Of a DNA stretch of 64,000 bases, positions 1 through 7,778 are shown one piece after another. Within the stretch, counting starts at the first letter, position 1. Each line of letters opens with the position of its first letter. A model generated the notes under the pieces. The model saw only the letters and a list, made by a program, of their open reading frames with translations. It had not been told where the DNA came from and made no database searches. The stretch lies in assembly GCA_013299105.1 (NCBI GenBank), contig JAAFJY010000036.1, positions 1 to 64,000 of the forward strand, given 5' to 3'. The position numbers were made by a program, and so were the translations under genes. The stretch is from Chitinophagales bacterium (GTDB lineage Bacteria; Bacteroidota; Bacteroidia; Chitinophagales; Saprospiraceae).

Positions 1-71
1 AATTTAGATTTACTTTTCCCTGTTGCGCCCTTAAACTGTCGGTCGGTTCGTATCGACTTGTAGTCAATCAT
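1..71 (-). CDS. Partial 5' end of a transposase-like gene
   Basis: An ATG at 71 opens a frame that runs off the left edge after 23 codons. The visible start, MIDYKSIRTDRQFKGATG, resembles the N-terminal helix-turn-helix part of Bacteroidota DDE transposases of the IS5/IS4-like kind, where a short MIDY/MKY start is followed by a 'T..Q(F/W)...TG.S' pattern. A good -7 promoter box (TATCTTTG on the minus strand, 89-82) sits about 10 bases before the ATG, which supports a real start. Only 23 residues are visible, so the family call is an inference from resemblance. Confidence 0.4.
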   Translation of the reverse strand, partial: MIDYKSIRTDRQFKGATGKSKSK

Positions 72-81
72 GTTTTTTACA

Positions 82-89
82 CAAAGATA
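82..89 (-). promoter_or_regulatory. Promoter -7 box for the gene at the left edge
   Basis: TATCTTTG on the minus strand matches the Bacteroidota -7 consensus TAnnTTTG exactly. It ends 10 bases before the ATG at 71, so the transcript would have almost no leader. The best upstream TTG is only 16 bases away, shorter than the usual 19-21. Confidence 0.45.
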
Positions 90-104
90 CTAAAAATTTG
101 ATTA

Positions 105-488
105 TCAAGGGTGAACAAGTCTAATATGAAGTGTCTTTTTTATTGAACATTGCAAAACATATCCTTTTGAATTGGGATGAGCCAAAAAAGTATACGAATA
201 ATAATCTCCAACAGGAAATAATTTTTCAAAAATTTGAATGTGCCCATTTGCTTCTTCTTCATTAGAAAATCCTCTCCATTCTCTAGTTACGGTGCCATCA
301 TTCCCAGTTTCATCAATGCCAATATAAAGCTCGCCACCTACTGCATTTGAAAATGCAGAAATTGTTTTAGTTAGGCTTGCTGGAGATATATCTTTAGATT
401 TTAAATCGTTAAAATGATTCTCATTTAAGGTGAGAATCTTTTCTTTTTGTTCACCTGTTATTACAATTGTTTGAATCATTTTTGTCAT
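105..488 (-). pseudogene. Truncated AlbA_2 (Schlafen-like) DNA-binding protein
   Basis: About 127 residues from the ATG at 488 (ATG at 479 is equally possible). The pattern NENHFNDLKSKD, then SAFSNAVGGELYIGID, is the AlbA_2/Schlafen AlbA signature (E..xxE/D.K, then AFANxxGGxxxIGxx). Members are usually 200-500 residues and continue after a beta strand such as VLQCSIKK into a serine/arginine-rich segment and a C-terminal domain. Here the frame stops shortly after IKK, and the next bases are the promoter of the transposase-like gene at the edge. I infer a remnant cut by a frameshift or mobile element. The AT-rich composition differs from the neighbouring genes and suggests foreign origin. Confidence 0.55.
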
Positions 489-794
489 TTTTTTGATTGC
501 CACGAACAACCGTACTACCGCAACTAACAACTATCCAAAACCCGCATTGCGTGTTTGATATACTCGTTAGTTGCGTGTATTTCCGCATCATCTTCGCTTT
601 AAACGATTATAATCGCTTAACCCTTCACCACCCTTGCAAGATACCCCCTTTCTTTAACAAAAACAAGCCACATACCAAAAAACAACCCTTAATCAAAGCT
701 AGCACCAGCCCACCACGTCCCCCCTCCTCCAAAACAGCTAAAGAACCATGGGCGAGAGACTAAACACCCCCGCCCATAGTCCAATTTTTTACCC
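489..794. other. Gene-free region with two inverted repeats
   Basis: I see no convincing gene here. Two structured elements are visible: an inverted repeat CGCAACTAAC (519-528) / GTTAGTTGCG (566-575) and a 12-base perfect palindrome CGATTATAATCG (604-615). A further stem ATGGGCG (748-754) / CGCCCAT (771-777) lies before a T6 run at 786-791 and could be a weak terminator. Strand composition is unusual, with long A/C-rich stretches from 620 to 730. Confidence 0.5.
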
Positions 795-1706
795 TCACCT
801 CCCCATTGGTTTGGGAATCGCCTTTTTCGGGTCAATTTTTACCTTCATACTCGATACCGCCGATACCCCAAAAAAGCCCAAAGGCTGGATCTTACTTTTC
901 TCGTCGCGGTTGCGGATGTTGCTGGGAATGTTGCTGGGGATGGTAGCGAAAATGCCGCCGTTGGTGGATTCGGTGCGCACGATTTGCAGGAAGAAAAATG
1001 CCTCTTGCGGGATGGAGTACAATTCCACTTTTACTTCCTCATTTTCGCGGTACAATTCAGGTGTGATGCTGGCCCGCAAAGGAATGATGAACAACAAACC
1101 ATCGGATCTGCCGCCCGCACTAAATCCCGCATCGTAAGCCACGGTGATTTGGGAAGGCTTGTTGAACAAAGTGTCATTGCGGTAAGTGCGAATCCAGTAA
1201 CAATCGCCCTCCCCCCGAAAATCACGGGCATAAAAATCGGCTTGAAAGCCTTCTTTGCGTGGATTATCGGGTGTTGCAACTGGCAATTTTTCCTTGAAAT
1301 AATTGATCGAATCAATCGGTGGCACCCGATTGACTTTGCTGATGCTGATGTACTCTTGCTTGTCGTATTGCACATACAAGAGGTATTCCTTGCCTACCGT
1401 GAGGATTTTTTCTCCAGGAAACGAAGGCTGCCAAACATACTCCCCATTGTTTTTCAAATCGCGAAAAGCATAAGGGATGCTGTCTTCCGAAACGACAAAA
1501 ACGGTGGCTCCTTTGGCTGGCACGATGGGGTTTTTGTCGAAGTAGGGCTGCGTCAGGCTCAACTTTACAGTTTGAGGCTTGGATTCATCGGTGATCCAGG
1601 CATCGATGGCCAATTGTCCGGGAGCGGCTTCGGTTTCCAGCTCAATGACATCTTCGCAGGAAAAAAATACGCTGGCGAGGAGCAGGAAGAAGAATATATT
1701 TCTCAT
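795..1706 (-). CDS. DUF4249 family outer-membrane lipoprotein
   Basis: 303 residues. The N-terminus MRNIFFFLLLASVFFSC is a lipoprotein signal with the lipobox Cys at residue 17, followed by the DUF4249 pattern (E.E...GQLAIDAWITDESKPQTVKLSLTQPYF). DUF4249 proteins are predicted periplasmic or surface lipoproteins usually encoded directly beside a TonB-dependent receptor; their substrate is unknown. It starts 31 bases after the receptor gene stop at 1738, so the two are almost certainly one operon and the protein may be a receptor-associated lipoprotein. Unlike the four relatives at 39.6-44.2 kb, it lacks the cysteine-rich motif and has only one further cysteine (GDCYW). Confidence 0.88.
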   Translation of the reverse strand: MRNIFFFLLLASVFFSCEDVIELETEAAPGQLAIDAWITDESKPQTVKLSLTQPYFDKNPIVPAKGATVFVVSEDSIPYAFRDLKNNGEYVWQPSFPGEKILTVGKEYLLYVQYDKQEYISISKVNRVPPIDSINYFKEKLPVATPDNPRKEGFQADFYARDFRGEGDCYWIRTYRNDTLFNKPSQITVAYDAGFSAGGRSDGLLFIIPLRASITPELYRENEEVKVELYSIPQEAFFFLQIVRTESTNGGIFATIPSNIPSNIRNRDEKSKIQPLGFFGVSAVSSMKVKIDPKKAIPKPMGR

Positions 1707-1737
1707 GTTGAATTTGCTTTTGGAAGTTTTACAGGAA

Positions 1738-4095
1738 TCAGAACTTGAAATTGTAAGTCACCGCCGGAATGATCGACCCAAAAACGGAGTACCTCACCGC
1801 TTCGGTTTGGCTTGGATTGTCCTCGTTTTGACGTACAAAAACCGAGAAAGGATTCCTGCGGTTGTACACGTTGTAAATCGAAAACACCCATTCGCCTTCG
1901 CCTTTGCCAAAAATCTTCTTTTTCTGTTTGATGGTAGCGGCCAAATCTAAACGGTGATAAGAAGGAATCCGAGAGTTGTTGCGCTCATCATTGAAATTGT
2001 GTGGCAGGGCAAAACCTTGCCATACGAACTTGCTGTTGGGGAAAGTAGCCGGGGTGCCCGTGCTGTAAGTGAAATTGGCTGAGAAACTAACCCTGGGCTT
2101 TAAGTCATAAATGGCAACAACATTGAGCACATGGGTTTTGTCAAAACGATTGGGGAACCAATTTGAGTTGTTGATACCGAGCACCTTGCGCTCACTACGG
2201 CTCAAAGTGTAACTGATCCAACCATTGAGTTTTCCTTTTGCTTTGCGCACGTAAAACTCGGCACCAAACGCCCTGCCTTCACCGATCAATAAATCACCCT
2301 CCACCAGTTCATTGAGCAGCAAGTCACTGTTTTGAATGTAATCCACCTGATTGCTCATGGTTTTGTGGTAAAGTTCTACACTCGCCTCGTAGGTATTGTC
2401 ATTGAAGTTTTGGAACAAACCCAGGGCCACTTGATTGGCTACTTGTGGCTTGATGTTGTTCGTAGTGGGTGTCCATACGTCCAGGGGCGACGCTGCGGCA
2501 GTGTTTGACAGCAAGTGCAGGTATTGGGCCATGCGGTTGTAACTGAACTTCATGGAGGTGGCTTTACCCAAACCCCAATTGGCCGAAAAACGCGGTTCCC
2601 AGTTTCCATAACGGGCGATGCGGTCGCCAGATTGGTAGTTGGTAGTGGTCAATGGGCTGCGGCGCTCTCCCGTTTGGGCTGGCCAGGTATAAGCCCTACC
2701 TGGGCCAATATAGTCGTACAAGGAGTAGCGAATGCCGTATTGAATGGTCAGGTTGCGCTTGAGTTTTTGCTCATTCGAGATGTAAACCGCGTTTTCAATG
2801 GCATATTTTTTCGGTAAACCCAGGTTGCGGCTCTCTCCACCAGAAATAGCTGTGGCGTTGCCTGGCTCAAAGGTGTAATAAATGCTTTGCCCACCAAAGG
2901 ATACCTTGTTCTTGGCGTTCACATACCAAGTAAAATCGGGCTTGACGCTGTAATTTTTGATGTTGGAATTCCAGCGGAAGGCGTCTTGCGGATTGGGATC
3001 CTGCAAATCGGTTTGAATGCGGTAATCATAGTTGCTGTAAAAAGCGGTCAGGTTGAGGAACAACTTGTTGCTGAAAACGTGGTTCCAGCGGGCGGTACCC
3101 GTGCCATTGCCCCAGTCAAAGCCAAATTGAGCACCAAAAACGTCCCGCCCGAAATAGCCGGACAAGAAAAAGGTGTTTTTGTCATCAATCCGAACGTTGG
3201 CTTTGGCCGAAAGGTCATAAAAATAGAAACGGCTGTCGCGCAAATCACTGTTGAGGAATGGTTTGGCCAAAACGTCGATGTAAGAGCGTCGCCCTGCTAC
3301 AATGAAAGACCCTTTTTCATTGAACAAGGGTGCCTCGATGGCCAATCGACTGAAAATGGTGCCAACACCACCACTTACATCCAGCTCCTTGGAGTTGCCC
3401 TCTTTCATGCGCACGTCCAAAATAGAAGACAAACGGCCCCCATATTCAGCAGGAATTCCTCCTTTGACCAGTTTTACATCCTTGACCGCATCGGGGTTGA
3501 ACACCGAGAAAAAACCGAACAAGTGGGAGGAGTTGAAAACTGGGGCCTCATCGAGCAAGACCAGGTTTTGGTCCACCCCTCCGCCGCGCACGTTGAAGCC
3601 CGTTGCACCTTCGCCAACGGTAGTAACACCCGGCAAAAACTGAATGCTGCGGATCACATCGACTTCGCCTAGCAAAGCAGGCATTTTTTGGATGGTTCGC
3701 ATTTCGATTTTGTTCACCGACATTTCGATGCTGCGCACGTTTTCGTCTTCGCGCTTGGCTTTTACCTCAATTACGTCCAACTCTTGGGCTTCTTCAGCTA
3801 GCTCTAGATTTAACTTCAAATCGGCATTGAGCAGGGCAACTTCTTTTTCCTGGTTGATATAACCCAGGTATGAAAAGATGAGTTTGTAGTTCCCTTTAGG
3901 CAAGGTCAAGGAATAAAATCCATAATCATTGGTGACCACACCACCGCCAATAGCAGGTACTGCAATGGCGGCACCAATCAGGGCTTCGCCGTTTTTTGCG
4001 TCTTTTACATAACCACTGATGGTCAATTTGTCTTGAGCCCAAAGGCTACTTAAACTTAAGCACATGACCAACAGTGCGAGTAGTTTTTGTGTCAT
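1738..4095 (-). CDS. TonB-dependent receptor with carboxypeptidase-like N-terminal domain
   Basis: 785 residues from the ATG at 4095; an upstream in-frame start at 4143 would put 16 residues before a normal signal peptide (MTQKLLALLVMCLSLSSLWA) and is rejected. After cleavage comes a carboxypeptidase-regulatory-like beta-sandwich (about residues 22-105: ISGYVKDAKNGEALIGAAI), a plug domain (about 110-230, with VRGGGVDQNLVLLDEAPVFN and FSVFNPDAVKDVKLVKGG), then a 22-strand-type barrel ending in an aromatic C-terminus (TYNFKF). Such receptors import ligands across the outer membrane using TonB energy. The ligand is not evident. The downstream DUF4249 gene and the paralogous locus at 37 kb show this is a standard receptor/lipoprotein cassette. 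Confidence 0.92.
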   Translation of the reverse strand: MTQKLLALLVMCLSLSSLWAQDKLTISGYVKDAKNGEALIGAAIAVPAIGGGVVTNDYGFYSLTLPKGNYKLIFSYLGYINQEKEVALLNADLKLNLELAEEAQELDVIEVKAKREDENVRSIEMSVNKIEMRTIQKMPALLGEVDVIRSIQFLPGVTTVGEGATGFNVRGGGVDQNLVLLDEAPVFNSSHLFGFFSVFNPDAVKDVKLVKGGIPAEYGGRLSSILDVRMKEGNSKELDVSGGVGTIFSRLAIEAPLFNEKGSFIVAGRRSYIDVLAKPFLNSDLRDSRFYFYDLSAKANVRIDDKNTFFLSGYFGRDVFGAQFGFDWGNGTGTARWNHVFSNKLFLNLTAFYSNYDYRIQTDLQDPNPQDAFRWNSNIKNYSVKPDFTWYVNAKNKVSFGGQSIYYTFEPGNATAISGGESRNLGLPKKYAIENAVYISNEQKLKRNLTIQYGIRYSLYDYIGPGRAYTWPAQTGERRSPLTTTNYQSGDRIARYGNWEPRFSANWGLGKATSMKFSYNRMAQYLHLLSNTAAASPLDVWTPTTNNIKPQVANQVALGLFQNFNDNTYEASVELYHKTMSNQVDYIQNSDLLLNELVEGDLLIGEGRAFGAEFYVRKAKGKLNGWISYTLSRSERKVLGINNSNWFPNRFDKTHVLNVVAIYDLKPRVSFSANFTYSTGTPATFPNSKFVWQGFALPHNFNDERNNSRIPSYHRLDLAATIKQKKKIFGKGEGEWVFSIYNVYNRRNPFSVFVRQNEDNPSQTEAVRYSVFGSIIPAVTYNFKF

Positions 4096-4189
4096 TACAA
4101 GTTTGTTTGTTTTGTAAATCGGGTGAAATGAGCTATGAATCAAGTACGAAGAAGGGTGTTCAAAAAGATGGATATGGTTTTTGTTAGGG

Positions 4190-4197
4190 CAAAAATA
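4190..4197 (-). promoter_or_regulatory. Possible -7 box for the TonB receptor operon
   Basis: TATTTTTG on the minus strand fits TAnnTTTG and lies about 95 bases before the ATG at 4095. No -33 TTG is found at the proper distance, so this is a weak call. Confidence 0.3.
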
Positions 4198-4366
4198 AGA
4201 TGCAAATGAAAGGTCACCCCCCTATTTACCTTTTGCCAACTAGGACAGTTGAAAACCGGAAATTGTTGTGCTAAAGAGCCATTTTAATGGACGAAGGACC
4301 GTTTTCTATCCTTGGAAGAGCGTTTTTATTCGACGAAAATAATTTGTTGAAATTGACGAAAATTTT

Positions 4367-5920
4367 TCAAATCCAAATCAAATGCACCTTTAAACCGTCG
4401 TGCTCAATGATCGAACGTTCACCTACTTTTTCAGGCTTGGTCATTTTTCGGTGAAAAACCACCAGGTAGCATTCTTGTACGCTCATGCGCTGGGCGTATT
4501 CGACAATTTGAGCGAGGGCTTCAGCTTGCTTGTAGTTCTTTTCAGTTTTTAACTCAAAAATAAACTTATCTGGCCCAAATTCGACCACCAGATCAATGAA
4601 ACCCAAACCAGCGGCATATTCACGGCGAATGTAGCCCCCACCATTGACAATGCGCTGCAACCAGGCCATGAAAGTAAGGTGGTGGGCTGATTCGGTGTAA
4701 GTTTTGCGTTTGGTGATCAGCTCGCCGTTTTCACGGTAAAATTCGAAGAAACGCTCCAATACGGCTTCGATACTCAGGCGGCCGTCGGTGCCGATGTACC
4801 ATTCAGGCTTGGATGCCCACATAATTTGTTGGGAATCAGTGAGGTGGCGGGGGATGACTTCCCGATAAATGGGATTGGCGATGGCCAAGCCTTGGGGCGT
4901 TTTTTTCACCAGCCCCAGGTCTTTTAAGTAACTTACATCGTCGTCGTAGGTTTCGTCGGGGGGGCTGAACGCCTCGTCTCCAGCCAAAATACGGCCAATG
5001 ACCCTGGCCACGCGGGGTTCGGACAATTTATCACCCAAGTGGTCGAGGTGGGTATCGCGGCGCAGGATGAGGGTTTCAACTGCGCGTTTTACATCATCGA
5101 GTATAATGATTGCTTTATCATTGACTTTAAAGTCTTTAAAACACATTTCCTTACCTAACGCATTGACCAGCCAAGGTTGGCCTTGGGTTTGCTCAAAAAC
5201 CAGGTCAATGGCATCTGGCGCAAATTGCTGACCCGTTTCGGCAGTATGTTGGGCATAAAGTTCGACAACTTCATCTTTGTTGAAATTCCCCATGACCAGG
5301 CTCTCATCCTTGATGTTGAAAGCCGATCCTCCAATGACAAATCGCTGTTCTTTTTCAGAAAAAATACGATAATCGCGGATGTCTCTGAGACCGATTAAGG
5401 CAACAGAATGTGGGAAGCCATTCGGCCGCAAGGCATACCCACTGCGCAATTGGCGCAAAAGGGAGAGCAAAACGTCACCAATGAGAGCATCGGCCTCATC
5501 AATAAATAAAACCAGAGGTTTGGGGAGTTCTGCACACCAATTTTGTAGGAAATCCCGGAATTGTTCCGCACCTGGTTCCGTTGCCAAAGCTTCTTTAGAT
5601 GGCCAATATTCTTTAGATAAAAAAAAACGTGCATTGCCCGCGACGGCTCTCACGAATGCATGGTTAGCCATTACAAGATCATTCCGAACAGCTTGAGCAG
5701 GTTCTACATTGGCATAAACGGCTGCATATTTCCCTTCTTTGTTTATGGCCTGTACGAAGGAAATCATCGTGGTGGTCTTGCCCGTTTGGCGAGGAGCGTG
5801 GAGGATGAAGTACCGCTTGTTTTCGACCAAACCCTGGACACTCGACAAGCGACTCATCGGGTCGATGGTGTAGTGGTCTTCAGGTTGGCATGGCCCAGCG
5901 GTATTGAAAAAACGTCCCAT
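4367..5920 (-). CDS. P-loop ATPase with C-terminal PD-(D/E)XK nuclease-like domain (copy 1)
   Basis: 517 residues. A Walker A motif APRQTGKTT lies at 42-50 and a Walker B motif LVLFIDEAD at 136-144, so the N-terminal half is an AAA/STAND-type ATPase. A winged-helix-like middle follows (about 290-370). The C-terminus carries D443 (GFIDLVVEF) and E456-L-K458 (FELK), the spacing of a PD-(D/E)XK nuclease core. Related proteins occur in large paralogous sets in Bacteroidota and other filamentous or biofilm bacteria; their function is unknown and a defence or mobile-element role has been proposed only by analogy. The next gene upstream (6171-7724) is a full-length paralog in the same orientation, 250 bases away. 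A TATCTTTG promoter lies five bases before the ATG, so the message is probably leaderless. Confidence 0.82.
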   Translation of the reverse strand: MGRFFNTAGPCQPEDHYTIDPMSRLSSVQGLVENKRYFILHAPRQTGKTTTMISFVQAINKEGKYAAVYANVEPAQAVRNDLVMANHAFVRAVAGNARFFLSKEYWPSKEALATEPGAEQFRDFLQNWCAELPKPLVLFIDEADALIGDVLLSLLRQLRSGYALRPNGFPHSVALIGLRDIRDYRIFSEKEQRFVIGGSAFNIKDESLVMGNFNKDEVVELYAQHTAETGQQFAPDAIDLVFEQTQGQPWLVNALGKEMCFKDFKVNDKAIIILDDVKRAVETLILRRDTHLDHLGDKLSEPRVARVIGRILAGDEAFSPPDETYDDDVSYLKDLGLVKKTPQGLAIANPIYREVIPRHLTDSQQIMWASKPEWYIGTDGRLSIEAVLERFFEFYRENGELITKRKTYTESAHHLTFMAWLQRIVNGGGYIRREYAAGLGFIDLVVEFGPDKFIFELKTEKNYKQAEALAQIVEYAQRMSVQECYLVVFHRKMTKPEKVGERSIIEHDGLKVHLIWI

Positions 5921-5925
5921 GTGGA

Positions 5926-5933
5926 CAAAGATA
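5926..5933 (-). promoter_or_regulatory. -7 box directly before ATPase-nuclease copy 1
   Basis: TATCTTTG on the minus strand, an exact TAnnTTTG match, ends five bases before the ATG at 5920. Transcription would begin at or next to the start codon. The paralogous gene has the same arrangement. Confidence 0.5.
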
Positions 5934-6009
5934 AGGGTTTTTTGACGGTGTTTGGGCTGTTTAGTAATGGTTCGAAAATAAACCTTTCTAATTTTTTAAT
6001 TGCTGGGGG

Positions 6010-6160
6010 TCAACATCATGGTCAACGTCATGCTGGAAATCCGTGTAGATCCGTTTAATCAGTGTCATCCGTGTTCCCATCCCGCGAAGCGGGGCAAAAA
6101 GGATTCGTGGCTACAAAGTTGCTATTTGATAAGGTTTATTCGTGGCTTGTCCTTACTGTC
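6010..6160. repeat. Bacteroidota-type intergenic repeat with GC hairpin
   Basis: The stretch between the two paralogs contains phrases such as GTGTAGATCCGTTTAATCAG and TGTCATCCGTGTTC followed by the hairpin CCCGCgaaGCGGG and GATTCGTGGCTAC. Similar phrases recur in intergenic DNA of many Bacteroidota genomes as far as I recall. Only one copy is present in this window, so the repeat status rests on recollection, not on what is visible here. Confidence 0.4.
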
Positions 6161-6170
6161 TAATGTGATT

Positions 6171-7724
6171 TCAAATCCAAATCAAATGCACCTTCAATCC
6201 ATCGTGCTCAATGATCGAACGCTCACCTACTTTTCCAGGCTTGGTCATTTTGCGGCGAAAAACCACCAGGTAACATTCTTTCACGCTCATGCGTTGGGCG
6301 TATTCGGCAATTTGGGCGAGGGCTTCGGCTGGTTTGTAGTTCTTTTCAGTTTTTAGCTCAAAAACAAACTTGTCTGGCCCAAATTCCACCGCCAAGTCGA
6401 TGAAACCCAAGCCAGCGGCATATTCGCGGCGAATGTAGCCTCCACCATTGACAATGCGTTGCAGCCAGGCCATGAAAGTAAGGTGGTGGGCCGATTCAGT
6501 GTAAGTTTTGCGTTTGGTAATCAGCTCGCCATTTTCGCGGTAAAACTCGAAGAAACGCTCCAATACGGCTTCGATCTTCAGGCGGCCGTCGGCACCGATG
6601 TACCATTCGGGCTTGGAGGCCCACATGATTTGTTGGGCATCAGTGAGGTGGCGGGGGATGACTTCCCGGTAAATGGGATTGGCGATGGCCAAGCCTTGGG
6701 TTGTTTTTTTGACCAGCCCCAGGTCTTTGAGGTAGCGCACATCATCATCATAACTCTCATCAGGGGTTTCAAAAGCTTGGTCGCCTGCAAGGATGCGTTC
6801 AATTACCCTCGCTACGCGTGGTTCAGAGAGTTTGTCACCTAAGTGGTCAAGATGCGTATCCCGACGCAGGATTAGCGTTTCAACCGCACGGTAAACATCC
6901 GCAGGCATTACAGTCGCATTGTCCTGAACCTTGAATTCACCAAAACACATTTGTTTGGCCAGCGCATTTACCAACCAGGGTTGACCTTGGCTTTGTTCAA
7001 AAACTATGGCAAGGGTTTCATCGCTGAACTGTTGACCTGTTTCGACGGTATGTTGGGCATACAATTCACGGACTTCTTCAGGCGTGAAATTGTCCATGGT
7101 TAGGCTTTCGTCTTTGATGTTAAAAGCCGAGCCGCCGATTACAAAACGCTTCTCATTCTCCGAATAGATGCGGTAATCCCGAATGTCGCGTAGACCAATC
7201 AGTGCGATTGAATGGGGAAAACCAGTAGGACGAAGCGCGTATCCACTGCGCAATTGCCGCAATAGGGAGAGCAGCGAGTCGCCAATCAAGGCATCTGCTT
7301 CATCAATGAACAATACCAGGGGTTTGGGGAGTTCCGCGCACCAGCGTTGGAGGAATTTTCTAAACTTTTCAGCACCACGCTCAATGCCTAATGCGTCTTT
7401 GGATGGCCAGTACTCTTTTGGAAGAAAAAAACGGGCATTTTCAGCAACTGCATCGACAAAAGCATTGTTGGCCAGCACAATATTGTGCCGCACCGCTTGG
7501 GCAGGTTCTACATTGGCATAAACCGCGATGTATTTTCCTTCTTTGTTTATTGATTGCACAAAGGAAATCATCGTGGTCGTTTTACCCGTTTGGCGGGGTG
7601 CGTGAAGGATGAAATACTTTTGTTGTTCCACTAATTCCCTCACGCCCGTTAAACGCCTCATAGGGTTTAGCGTGTAGTGAATATCGGGTTTACAAGGCCC
7701 AGCGGTATTGAAAAAACGTTCCAT
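6171..7724 (-). CDS. P-loop ATPase with C-terminal PD-(D/E)XK nuclease-like domain (copy 2)
   Basis: 517 residues, exactly the length of copy 1 and colinear with it without visible gaps. Walker A (APRQTGKTT, 42-50), Walker B (LFIDEAD) and the D443 / E456-x-K458 nuclease core are all intact, so both copies should be active. Differences cluster in the first 350 residues, in the DNA-binding-like middle and between functional motifs, while residues from about 355 to the end are nearly identical. This suggests tandem duplication followed by gene conversion of the 3' third, or selection on the nuclease domain. Function unknown; I infer a nucleic-acid-directed ATPase. Confidence 0.82.
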   Translation of the reverse strand: MERFFNTAGPCKPDIHYTLNPMRRLTGVRELVEQQKYFILHAPRQTGKTTTMISFVQSINKEGKYIAVYANVEPAQAVRHNIVLANNAFVDAVAENARFFLPKEYWPSKDALGIERGAEKFRKFLQRWCAELPKPLVLFIDEADALIGDSLLSLLRQLRSGYALRPTGFPHSIALIGLRDIRDYRIYSENEKRFVIGGSAFNIKDESLTMDNFTPEEVRELYAQHTVETGQQFSDETLAIVFEQSQGQPWLVNALAKQMCFGEFKVQDNATVMPADVYRAVETLILRRDTHLDHLGDKLSEPRVARVIERILAGDQAFETPDESYDDDVRYLKDLGLVKKTTQGLAIANPIYREVIPRHLTDAQQIMWASKPEWYIGADGRLKIEAVLERFFEFYRENGELITKRKTYTESAHHLTFMAWLQRIVNGGGYIRREYAAGLGFIDLAVEFGPDKFVFELKTEKNYKPAEALAQIAEYAQRMSVKECYLVVFRRKMTKPGKVGERSIIEHDGLKVHLIWI

Positions 7725-7728
7725 TTGG

Positions 7729-7736
7729 CAAAGATA
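7729..7736 (-). promoter_or_regulatory. -7 box directly before ATPase-nuclease copy 2
   Basis: TATCTTTG on the minus strand ends four bases before the ATG at 7724, as in copy 1. The transcript is predicted to be leaderless or nearly so. Confidence 0.5.
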
Positions 7737-7778
7737 CGATTTTTTATGCGCTTTGAGCGGTCCTACATTGGTGAATCA

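Noticed and set aside
748-791. ATGGGCG/CGCCCAT hairpin as terminator of the DUF4249 operon
   Set aside because: The T-run is on the plus-strand side, nine bases after the stem, and there is none on the minus strand.
497-1137. Two plus-strand open frames of 88 and 129 codons
   Set aside because: No recognisable domain; the second is antisense to the DUF4249 gene, and the first is rich in Pro/Lys from an A/C-rich stretch.
984-1748. 254-codon plus-strand frame
   Set aside because: Antisense shadow of the DUF4249 gene; no family resemblance.
2887-3672. 261-codon plus-strand frame
   Set aside because: Antisense to the TonB receptor.
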